From Dryocosmus kuriphilus (taxonomy: Eukaryota; Arthropoda; Insecta; Hymenoptera; Cynipidae): 64,000 nt of DNA. Positions 10,461 through 22,184 of this stretch are shown here, in pieces. The translations under genes and the position numbers were made by a program. Location of the stretch: NCBI GenBank assembly GCA_038277395.1, contig CM076191.1, positions 26,751,373-26,815,372 of the forward strand, written 5' to 3'. How positions within the stretch are numbered: position 1 is the first letter of the stretch; each line of letters begins with the position of its first letter. The notes under the pieces were generated by a model. The model worked only from the letters and a program-made list of their open reading frames with translations, made no database searches and had not been told where the DNA came from.

Positions 10461-10995
10461 TGATCGAAGATTGAGTGCTTTAAATTGGACGAAAAATGTT
10501 AATTCTTAGGAATTGCATTTAATTTGAAAAAAAGCGAAATTTGGCAGCTTTCCAAATTGGCAAGCTTTCAAATTGGCTTGTCTTCAAATCTGAAAGACTT
10601 TAAGTATGAAGGCCCTAGAATGTAAAACCTATACAAAATTGACGGCAAATACAAAATTGAAAGCATCGATGTTGAAAAGTTAAAAATAAAAAATGTTTCT
10701 AAAGCAGGTATATGAAATTTGAATCTCAAAAGAATGAATGTAAGTTAAAAGCTTCCAAATTTTCTATTCATTCACAGTTAATGATTGAAAGGAATCTAAA
10801 ATTGGATTTGAACGTGACTTAACTTTTAGAGCATCTTAATATTATGTTCCAAAATTCTAAATTAAAAAATCTAAATTTAGATGCTTAAATCGTTTTTAAA
10901 GATAAAAATATTCAAAATTACTGTTTATTCAAATTCCAAAATGAAGAGCAGTTTTACTTATTCTTTGAAAATGCAAAGGATGCGAAACGTATAAT
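10461..10995. other. AT-rich sequence without a gene
   Basis: Low-complexity mixes of AAATT/TTGAA. No ORF or repeat boundary seen. Confidence 0.5.
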
Positions 10996-11054
10996 AGTAG
11001 ATGTACAAGGAGCGTTCTGTGACAAGATCCCTGTTACCGACATCGAGAGCTAAA

Positions 11055-11069
11055 GCGGTTCAAGTCCGC
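11055..11069 (+). other. tRNA T-arm-like hairpin in a TIR
   Basis: GCGGTTCAAGTCCGC has a 4-bp stem around TTCAAGT and fits the RNA polymerase III B-box (GGTTCAAGTCC). The right-arm copy (about 21170) is eroded. No A-box or full cloverleaf is visible. Confidence 0.35.
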
Positions 11070-11999
11070 GCTAAGCACCTAGCCGGTGTCACGTCAGTAA
11101 ATAAATAATACGCGATTGTTAAACATGAATTTTGCATAAACAAATCTCTTTCTCTCTACCCCCATCTCTCTTTCTCCTATGCCACGTGTCAAGAGGATAT
11201 GATATAGTAATAATGTGACAAGAATTTCACAGCGCACGTGTAAGAGATGGAATGAGGTATTACTAATTGATATAATTTATTGCTTCCGTAATGCGTTAAA
11301 ATAAAATTTAAAAGTAGGTCACGAGTCTAATAAGATTAAAAAGGAATCTCTGTTTTATAAAGCATAGGGAGAATTATTGAGGAATTTATATCATTAAAAA
11401 TACTCGTGAAGAGTATGAATCATTCTTATGGAATGTGTTTATCGCGCAGGCTGCGAACGTGCCTACACATGTCTAACTTGATTATAAAGAAACCCTTTGT
11501 TCTATAAAACATATCATGAAAATATAATATAGTAATTATGTGACAAGAATTTGACAGCGCACGTGTAAGAGATGGAATGAGGCATTACTAATTGATATAA
11601 TTTATTGCTTCCGTAATGCGTTAAAATAAAATTTAAAAGTAGGTCACAATCTGATCTGATTACGAAGAAATCTTTGTTCTATAAAACATAGGGAGACTTA
11701 TTGAAGAATTTATGCCATTAAAAGTATCCGATTTCTGTAACACATAGTTATGGAATGTGTTTATATATAAGCTAATCGACATGATTTATTACTTCGCTAA
11801 TATAATATCCGATTTCTGTAACGCATATAGTTATGGAATGTGTTTATATATAAGCTAATCGACATGATTTATTACTTCCCTAATATATTTTTCCAAGAAA
11901 TTTGTCAGTTCTTAGAAATTACGTCATCTTCTAAGAATTATGGAATGTGTTTATCGCGTAGACTACAAACCTGCCTAAACATGTAGTGGGGTTAGTACC

Positions 12000-14900
12000 C
12001 TGCGCTGAAATATATGATATAGTGAAATATATGGTTTTTTCCTTCATTTTACCCCTCGCAACCACGTCAAACAAATGGAAAATTTTTTTGCCTAACATCT
12101 TGGCTCCACCAAAAAGTTTCCATACCTAAATCCTCGAATTCACCCCCCGTCCCAGACCTAGATTCAAAACGTGGGGGGAAGTTATTTTTAAATCCACATG
12201 GATACGATGTTAACAGAACCTCATAGTGGGACCCGTCATATGTATTACCCGATTTTTTCCTGGGATGGAAAGTTTTTAAGGAACTAGTTTTTATCCTGGA
12301 AAGTGTTTTTTTTAGATTCCCAGGGAATCCCCTCCACGTGAGGAAGGGCTGATTTAGGTAAATTAGAACTGAACTTTTTTTCGTAAAGGTGATAAAATGG
12401 GGGTATTATTATTAAAAAACCTCGAGCCAAGTCCTGGTGGGGCCCCCCTCCGCCCTCCGCAAAGATTAAACTTAGGCGTACTTGTTTGACCCTTATTAAA
12501 ATGAATACTCCCACCTTGTTTTCTTTCGAAGTTTTAACATTATCTGTATTTTATTATTTTGGTTTTTTGGTAATCCTATTGTTCACCATAAACAAAATTT
12601 ATTTTGTACAAAATTTTCAACTGTTTTTCCTAATAAAGTGTTTGTTTAAATCTGAGGGGGGTCCCAACCTTTGAAGGGGAAAAACATAATAATTAGGAAT
12701 GAAAATAAAATTAAATATTTTTATTTTATTTTCGTAAAAATTTAGGAAAGTCAAACTAAAATTTTTTTTTTCGAACACACCCTCGTAATATAAACAAGTT
12801 TGTTTTTTTTATTTTCCAAAAAGTTGCTTAACTATCCGATTGAATCCCTTTGGAAACTTCATACACCCACGTTATTTTTTTGACTGGCCCTGATTTTACG
12901 AAAAAAGGTGGATTTTGTTTTTTATAAAATAACACCCCGGAATTTTGTGAATTTTTTCCTCAAGGCCAAAAACCCCCCAAAAAAACATTTTATATTTTAA
13001 AAAGGTTTTTTCTTTTTTTTATAAGTAAAAAATTTTTATCTTAAGAGTAAAATTTTTTTTTCCCTTTCCTATAAAAGTTGTACACCCATGAAAAAGTAAT
13101 ATATTGTTCGCAGCCTGGAAAATACAACTTTTTCTTTCCCCCTCCCACATATCCATTTGTTTTTAAAGAACTATAACGTTGGTTCCCCCCCTTGGAATAT
13201 TTTGAAACGATGAAAAAACCCCCACCAGTTTTTTTCCCATTTTTTTTTCAAATTTTTTGTCCCATACAGTTTTTTATTTACTCGATTTATAGCCAAAAAA
13301 CACGTGAAAAAGGGTTTTTATCCCCAGATAGTAAAAATGGTTTTTAAGTACAAAAAATTTTTATGGTGGATTTTGTCCCCATTTTTTTTTTGGCTTTTGG
13401 GAAAGGTGTGAACGTCCAAAAGTATTTTTTGTAGGCGACCAATCCCACGGGGGATTCTCCCAACAGCTCCTTTTTTTGTAACATCTGGGGAAAAGGGCAG
13501 TTTAGCAGCGGAAAAATTGAAATGGACCCATTCTCGAATTATTTTTTGAAAAACCGTAGACCAGATGTTGAGGGGATAACCCTTTGGCCCCCCTGCCACC
13601 GCATGGTCCCAAAACCCGCTTTAGTTAAAAACCGAAATGGGAAAAGTGGGTGTGGGGGACATTTTTTTCCCTATTTTTTTCGCCTGTAGACTAAGTCCCA
13701 CCCCCATGTAAAAACTGGGTTACGTGGGGGCAATCCATCCCTCGGAAAGCATTTGTTGAATCGGAAGTAAAGCGGGCCGTAATTTGGAAGACATAGAAGT
13801 ACTTTAAAATAATCTCCTTGCAAAAATTTTCAGTTGGGAAAAAGAATATTAAAATAAATTGGTTTTCCCCCGAAAAAACAACAGCCGGGGGGGATTTGGG
13901 AAAATAGGGGAATAAACCTTCTAGGTGTATTTTTTTTTTTTAATAAAATAAATAAATAAGCAAGAACGGAATTCCTGTCCCCCCTTTTGCACTAGCTCAA
14001 AAAACACTATCCTAACTTTTACGTGTCGGGTAAAGAAATCAATATCCCCGCCTTGGACCAGTCCAACAGGGGAAAAGTCCCCCATTAAGTCCCCGAATAT
14101 TATATTTTGTTCCAGCGGAAAAAAAAATGGCGCCAGGGAAAATTTTTTTGAAATATTTTTTTGCGCGTGTAACATTTTTGAAGTATTACTCTGACCAGCC
14201 CATTTGCCGCCCCCCAAACAAAATGACACGGTAACCGAAGTCTGAAAAAGTTCAGCTGTCCATCCACAAATTGTCTGTCCGAACCCCATTCACAAAATTG
14301 GCCCAGTTCGCAATTTGCCGGTAATTGGAAATAGAAAACTGGTTTTAACCATTGAATTATAAGTAAATTTTTGGTAACCAGCCAAGGGGAAGCCCCTTGG
14401 GTATTCCTCCACTCGCAAGACACACATTTCTGGTAAAGGGGTATTTTAAAAGAAAATGTGATTATCAAGGTAAAAGAAGCCTAAGGGAATACATTTTTTT
14501 GTTTACCCCATAGAGGGGGAAACCAAAAATGGGGTGCCTACCCGCCAAAAGACCAAGGGATTATGGTGGGTGACTTGTTTTTAAGGTTATCATCTTTGGC
14601 CCAGTCATAGGGGAGGCCCTTGCCCGCTTCCCCGAAAAAAACACTGGAAATTTTCCCCCATTAAAAAGGGGTTCCGGGAAATGTTTAAAATTCAGGAAGA
14701 AGTGGGCTTTCTCCTCCACCCTGTTAACTTTGTCAGGCCCCCCGAAAAAATTATTTTTTTTATATTTTTTTATTTTTTTTTTTGGAACCAAAATCTTTCA
14801 AGCTTATTTTTCTATGACCATATTATACGATACCCCATAAGTGATCCCAGGACTTTAGAACGAACAAACGTCCCCCTTCTTTTGGCAAACTGCCGGGGGC

Positions 14901-16600
14901 AATAAATTTTGCGTTAAATTTCGAAAAACTTTTTGGAAAAAACCCACCAACATCTGGCGAATTTTTTTGTTCTTCAAAGGGACTTTTTATCCCTGGTGAC
15001 GACCTGGGTAATAGAAATTGGAGCAATACTCCCAGCCCATTTTCTCGAAAAATACTCGTCAAATTTTAAAAAAATCCCAAAAATTAAACATTCACGGTGC
15101 AAGGGAAAGTTTCCTAAAAGGCTCCGGTAAGGCGGCCCTTTTTTCCCATGGGCCCCTATAACTTTTTTGATAAACCAAATCCTGATAATTTATTTTTAAT
15201 ATAACCAAAGAAACCATCTTCCCGTTTTTAATTACTAAAGTGGGTAGAATTATAATTGCCTCCTGTAAAAATGCTGATTTTTTTTTTACAATATTACGAG
15301 GGATTGAACCCATGTTTTTAAAATTAAATTGTTATTCCCTGGGGTTAATTTTTCCACCATCATAGGTATTTCCCCCCGTTAAATGCAGGGTTGGGTAATA
15401 TGGTTGGTTATATAAACAGTGCCTCCAGGGTTACCAAAACCATGATAGAAATCGCCAAATTTTTTTTAAGGCATAGTGTATATTCAGCCCTGAATTGCAT
15501 GAATCACCGTTTCCTCGGAACAACTTAAATGGGGTGCCTGGCAAATACGGTAAATAAACTAGTAAGTTAGATTCAATTTTTTATTTTTGATTAATACTGT
15601 AGACCATAAAGAACATTTAAATTTTCCCTACTTAACACACAATTATGGTAAAAGTATATTTTTTATTAACAAGTAACGCTCCCTAAATTTCTTGTAGTGG
15701 GTGGGCTTCCATGTTTTAATATTTTATTTTGGCCCAATTAATGAAAAAATTTATTAAATAACAATTCAAAGCGATTTATAACCCCAATGGCTTTACTTCC
15801 CCGTGTAACAACCCCCTTCGAAGTTGGGACGAAAATTCAGGAAAAATAACGGCCCCTCAAGTGGTTAAAACTTTAACCAATTTTGATTCTTTATCCCATT
15901 CCAAAGAAAATACTTTTTTTAAGAACCGAATTTTCCAACGAAAAAATCAAAGCATATTTACTGGCAGGCGTGTTTTCCCCCTCCTCTTCGTTTTCCCCAC
16001 TTCAAAACCCCAATTTGTCCTCCAGAGCAATTTACTTTTAACTTTGGACTGTAAACTCTATTACGAATATCTCAAGGGCATTTTTCTCTGTCGAGCCCTG
16101 TACAAACCTGGAAAGATTCAGGAACATTGCCCGGATAGGGGACCTTCCCCCCCCCCGAACGAGGGGTCACCCGAAAAAATTCTTTATCGAGACAATCCGA
16201 CCAAGCCCTCAAAGGCCCCTAGGTGAAAAATTTTGTGAAGCCAAAAGCAACCAATGAATCAAAACCTTAATTCCAGGTCCCACCCCCAAAAAGTCATCTT
16301 TTTACCGACATGTTTATCGCTGATACCAACAGATTTTAAACGACAACGACAACGTTATAACTCAATTCCAGACCAAACCGATCCCCGTTTTTCACAAAAA
16401 GAACGTTTTCCCATTATAATTTTCAGCAAAACACAAAGGGTTTTGATATACATCAGGGGGTTACCGGCAACCACCGGTCCCCCCCTCAAAGACGTAAAGG
16501 GGATAATGAGCCAATTGAAAAACTGGGTGGGGATAAAAAATTTTTTTTTTGAAACCATATACCCTAATTTACCTTAATAAATATAATTAAAATAACATAA
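12000..16600. other. core of the 10-kb element, part 1: unreadable, homopolymer-rich
   Basis: Dense runs of G, C, A and T and very frequent frame changes. Only broken ORFs are seen: minus 13318-13599, 13921-14289 and 14100-14468, plus 15861-16226 and 16254-16577. None carries a motif I recognise. The pattern suits either uncorrected long-read errors or heavy decay of a once-coding region. I assign no gene. Confidence 0.5.
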
Positions 16601-18600
16601 CCTTTTGGGGAAGTTTATGAAAAAAACCGATCTTATTCCATTCTTCCGACCCGGTTGGAATTTAAATATTAAAACCACTTTATTTAATTTTAGTTTTTAA
16701 GTGCAGGAGAGGCCATCACATTTTTGAAGCTTCTAACATAGATTTTAAATGTTAATAATTGAAAACAACATTTTTTATGTTTTCTTGTTTTAACTACTAA
16801 TTATTCTCCCCTCCTCCTCCCCACTTCCCCCCATCCTCCCTCCTCCTCAACTCCCCCTTCTTTTCCTATTTTTAATAGTTAATTGAGTTTAAATTTCAGT
16901 GTTAAAAATCATTGAAAAAATTCCTTAACCATAACAAAAAATCACCATTTTATCTAAAAACAGGAATCAAATTAAATCTATTTAAAACAAAGCTCACATC
17001 GTAAAAATACAAAAGAAACGGCTTAAACTATACAAAAAAGCAACTTGGTTGATGGTGGGGCACCTATTCATTATTAATTTAGTTTTTTCCTTTTTACCCT
17101 TGAAGTAAAATTTTTTTTAACTAGGTTCAATGTTGGTTTTAAGAAAATATGCTTTTTTTTTATTTATAAAAGCATTTTTAATATCATCAATACTTCACTA
17201 AGATGCTATTATTTCGTGTTTCAGCAAGTGAATGGATTTAGTATATTACTCTGTTGTGTTAAAGCTATTTCAATATTTTTACAGGATTATAAAGTTTATG
17301 AGCTGACTTTTTTTTGGGGAGATCGATTCGGTTTCTTTAAACAATCTCAACAGAGGGACAGAAATAAAGCATTGAAATAATTTTTAATCATTTAATGAAA
17401 AAAGAAGGGCTAGAATTATAAATAATTTTTTAGTGCTGATTTTTTTTTGCTTAAAAGCTAGTTTATTATTTTCCAATAGTAGAATTTAAAACATGTACAT
17501 AGGGGTTACAAGTTTTAAAATTTACTAATTTTTTAAAAAAACTAATCAAATAGACCAATTTTTTACTAAGTATCAACAGGGTTTTCTATTATCTATGCTA
17601 TTATGTATTTAAAATGTTAAATTCTAAAAAGATCTTTAAAAATTTTAAAATGTGTTTAGAAATATAATTTTTAAATTTATATCTACATCTTTATTCTTTT
17701 AACCGAAACTCAGTTTGAATTTATAAAAAAGAAAGGGCTTATGTTTAAGACTGTTTAGAAATGTTATTGTAACCCCTTTCTTTTACCCCATTTATTTTGG
17801 TGATTAAATTTTAGTTTTTAACTGAAAGTCAAGGCTTGTAATCTTTTAAACGCAAATTTTTAGTTTTTTATTTTAATTACAGCCTCCTTCTCACATTCCT
17901 CCCTTTACCCCCTCATAAATAAAAAAAACGATTTTTAAAAGGCTATGTGTAAAAATTTGGAAACCCAAAATTTTTTACGTAAACGAAATTTTAAAATTAT
18001 TATTCCCCAATTGTTAAAAGTTTTTTTTATTTTTCCTTTTTTTATTGTTTTCTAAATTTTTTGTTTTCCTTTGTCCAACATTTTAAACGTCCAACTCAAT
18101 TGTTTATAATGCATCCTAATTCAATCAACCCTTTTAAATCCAACAGGATTCTTATGGTATTTAAATAAATTGATGAAGATTTTTCCCCCCCAATAACTTA
18201 ATAACGCCCCCCCAGACCAAGTGGGGTTTTTTTTAATTTTTTTTAAACCCAATTTTGTAAACTAATTTCCATTTTTCAATTTTTTAATAATTTAATTAAT
18301 AAAATCTCCAAAAAATTTATAAACAACATTTTTTTTAGTTTTGTCATAATTTTGCTTTAAATTTCAACATTTTTTTTTTTTTTCAAACACGCAAACCAAA
18401 CAACTCGGTTTTTTTCACAAACAAATAAACAAAACACCCTCGGGGTGGCCTGACACCACTCGGACTACGCAGAACTGTAAGCTTCGGATCGGCGGGGGGG
18501 GGTCGCGGCGCGGTCGGAAACAAAACACCAAACACCTTGCCCTGCCTTCGGCATACAAAGACAAACAAGGGCCCTTAACTTAAATAAAAACTTTCTTTCA
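16600..18600. other. core of the 10-kb element, part 2: AT-rich, no gene
   Basis: T/A-rich with a pyrimidine-only stretch at 16805-16865. An isolated GC-rich island of about 120 bp lies at 18430-18550 with GGATCGGCGGGGGGGG; it matches nothing else in the window. Confidence 0.45.
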
Positions 18601-18619
18601 TGTGAGATATCTAACATAA

Positions 18620-20130
18620 AACCACTCAACTTACTAGTTAACTGCGAGCTTCAGACCGCGCTCTACTCTAGCAAAACTTTTTAATTGGATAAATATTGAG
18701 AGAATATTCTTTCCCGTGGAAAGTAATACTGCTTATTAGTTTATTGATAGGCAATAAAACGAAAATATAATAGTATAATAAGAATTAGATTAAAAAATCG
18801 TCGAACATACTAAAAAACAAAGTGAGATTAAAATGTTTAGTTTAAAACTCTTTAGTTGCGCACCAATAGAATTTAAATAGTTTTCATGGTATATTATTTA
18901 CGATAACGAAGGATTTTAAACAACAGAATTCTTGTAACTTATACCATTGTTGAGTTAAATTTCTGGAAAGGGGGTAAACCATTTAAACTTGCAGAAAAAT
19001 GTATGACGTCATATCTCAAGAATTCCATGTAACCTGAACTATTTTTGGCAATTTTAAATTTTTATCCCATTGATAAATTGGTTAAAAAGTAAGTTAACAT
19101 TGGTTGGCTTAAAATTTAATGCAAATAAATTTTCCAAAATTTATAGCGTACTTCACTCACAATTTTCTCTTCAAACCTTAGTGTTCACCTTTGATCTTTA
19201 CTAAAAATGATTTTAAAATTATTTAATAAAATTTATTGTAGTATTTTCTTATAAAATAAAGAAGTACTTTTCCTTAAAGGGGAAAGACTTAAATTTTTCG
19301 CATTTTTAATGTACAACTCTTTTAATTAATTTTTTTTTAGCATGGCATGAACCCTTTTTCACAAGAAATATTATTAACATTAAAAAATTTTTAATATATT
19401 ATTGAATACTTGTAAAACGCTTTTAAATCTTTTTAGCTTTTATAAATTCCCATGAATAAAATAATATACTTTCAAATAATTAAGCATCACACCACACTTA
19501 ACCTCTTATCTTTTTTACAGCATATTTATTACAAATTGGTCTCATACTTTATAAAAAGTTTAATCTGGATATATTTGAAAAATATTCTTTCATTGTTACA
19601 TAATACTGCTTTTTAGTTTATTCATATGAGGGTAAAACAAAAGATCAAGTAACCCTGAAAAATTCTTGGAAATTTTTTTGGGGCAAAAATAAGAGCATAA
19701 ATTTCCAAAACCTTAGGCTTAATTTCTTAATATCGGTTTCCTCCGGCATCCCTCATGTGATTTGGGCGATTGAACCCCAGCATGAAAAATTTAGACTTGG
19801 TTTTTTAAATTCCCTAAAAAAAAATCCTAATACTACTAGAATCCATTTATAGATAAGAGCAAAGACCTCAAATGTACGCCTGCGTTTTCTTTGACAAGGA
19901 AAACTAAATTATTTTCATATTTTAACTGTACAATTGCCTTTAATTTTTTTATTTCATAGACATAACCCTTTTTTCCCAAAATCATATTCTTAACTTTAAA
20001 AAAATTTTACAATATGCTTGAGATATTTGTAAAAGCTTTACTGAATCTTTTTTGTCTATCAAAATCCCCATGGAATAAAACATAAACATTCAAATAAGTT
20101 AAGTATCACACCTCCACTCAACCCTTAATT
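18620..20130. repeat. two degenerate direct repeats in the core of the 10-kb element
   Basis: About 18620-19500 resembles about 19500-20130. Shared landmarks are the ATATT..AGAATATTCTTTC / AATACTGCTT.TTAGTTTATT stretch (18690-18745 and 19570-19620) and, later, AATTCCCATGAATAAAATAA versus AATCCCCATGGAATAAAACA (19445 and 20065). Unit lengths differ, so one or both carry indels. Confidence 0.45.
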
Positions 20131-21239
20131 TTTTTATACATAAACATTGGGAAGTAATAAACATTGATTGCTTTTATAAACACATTCCATAACTTATGTT
20201 CAGAAATCGGATACTTTTAACATAAATTCTTCAATAAGTCTCCCTTGTTTTATAGAACAAAATTCCTTGAACAGATCAGATTTAGCTATTTTTTAAATTT
20301 TATTTTAAGCATTACGGAAGCAAAAAATTTATATCAATTATAAGCCAATTTCATCTCTTACACGTGTGCGTCAAATTTTGTAATAATTACTATTTTTTTT
20401 TATATATTTTTAAAACAAAGGGTTTTTAAATCAATTACCGTTTAGGAGGTTTTACTAGCGATAAACACTTCCTAATTTTAGAAGATGAAATTTTAAAACG
20501 ACAAATTTCTTGGAAAAAATATTGGGGAAGTAATAAATCATGTCGATTAGCTTATTATAAACACATTCCAAACTAATTTACAGAAATCGAATTTTTAAGG
20601 GCATAAATTCTTAAAATCCCCTAGTTTTATAGAACAAAATTCCTTGTAATCAGATAGATTGTACCTACTTTTAAATTTTTTTTAACGCTTAGGAAGAATA
20701 AAATATCAATTAGTAAGCCTCTTCCATCTCTTACACGGGCTGTCAAATTTTGTCACATAATTATATTTTTTTTTGATATGTTTTATAAACAAAGGGTTTT
20801 TTATAAAAGTTAGACATGTGTAACACGTTCGCAGCCTGCGCGATAAACACTTCCATAAGAATTCAAATCTTCCATTTTTTAATGAATAAATTCCCAATAA
20901 TTCTCCCTTCTTTAAGAACAAAATTCCTTTTTAATTTATTAGACCTGACCACTTTTAAATTTTATTTTAAGCTTACGGAAGCAAAAAAATTAATCAATTG
21001 TAATACCTCATTCCCCCTTTTACACGTGCGCTGTCAAATTCTTTCACATTATTACAATTAACCCTCTTACACGTGGCATAGGAAAAGAAGAGGGGGGAAA
21101 AGAAAAGAGTTTGTTTTGCAAAATTTTTTAAAATCCGAATTTAACTGACGTCAACCCAGGTGTTTAGGCGGCTTAACCCTTTAGCTCTCGAGTCGGAACT
21201 GTCGGTAAAGGGCTTGTCACAGAACGCTCCGTAATCTAC

Positions 21240-22184
21240 AAAATCAATGCGGAAAAGGAAAACAAAGAATTTACAAAAATTAATTAGATTTCTCATTGTC
21301 CAAACACTTAAGTTGCTATCCTTTCAGTTACCGGGTGCACCTTAAATTAAGACGCTTGTCATTTTGGAATTTAAATAAATGGTAATATGATCTAATATCT
21401 ATGCACTGAAACCCTTGAGTTAGGGTATTCTTAATTATTTAACCATTTACTTTTATTTATAAAGTCAAATTAGACAATTAAGTTTAAATCAGTTAAGCAG
21501 ATTGGGAATTCCCTCACATAAAGAATAAGATTCATTTTCTCTGGTAAACTAACAAAATTATACATAAAAACCTGATTATAATCCAATTATAAATGTGTTC
21601 CTAATACCTACACTTGTAATAAATTCAATGCCCAAAAAATCCAGTTCTTAAAATTGATAACGCGCGCTATACAGATCTTACATTTTATTTATAAACCTTT
21701 CGACGTAATAATCTCAATAAACCTTCGTTGGCTTTAATCACAGAACGATCCACAATATTTTAATTAATCGTCCTTTGGATTTTTTTTTCTAAACTGTGCT
21801 TGAACACTGAATGGGAGGACGGCCTTTATTAAAATTGCCCCGAAAAAGACTTTACGAGTGACTTAGCTCTTGTCAATTAAACTATAACTTATGATATTAC
21901 TTTGTTCGCTGATCTTTGTTTTTAAGAGCTATGTAGATCCTAATTTTACTCTTTATTTATTATTGACTATCTTTTTCTACCTCTAATGATTTTCTACATA
22001 ATCTCTTTCTTACTGTGCTCTAGGCTCCTACTTCTAAATCAAATCAATTATTCTTATCCGTTAGCTGTGATTATTCCTTAATTAATAGAATCAAATAAAT
22101 ATCGAGGGTTAATAGTATTTGGATTTTCTTATTAAATCTATTCACTATGTGGGCTTCCGTTTCTAATAAATAAAATTATAAATT
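21240..22184. other. AT-rich sequence without a gene
   Basis: No ORF above background and no repeat recognised. Confidence 0.4.

Larger units (their letters stand above)
10996..21239. mobile_element. 10-kb element with about 1-kb TIRs, unidentified (Polinton-like layout or large foldback)
   Basis: Left arm 10996-11985 and right arm 20150-21239 are inverted copies. The ends are GTAGATGTACAAGGAGCG on the left and, inverted, TGTAGATTACGGAGCG on the right, then GTTCTGTGACAAG in both. Both arms contain units of about 320 bp (ACAGCGCACGTGTAAGAGAT): two on the left, three on the right. A sub-repeat around CTAATCGACATGATTTATTAC occurs twice on the left. TIRs of this length are known from Polintons and from foldback elements, but no Polinton polymerase, integrase or capsid motif is readable inside. 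The right arm differs from the left largely by single-base losses and homopolymer changes. Confidence 0.55.

Noticed and set aside
13318..16577. Series of ORFs of 70-120 codons as viral-type genes of a Polinton
   Set aside because: No recognisable motif in any; sequence quality is doubtful.
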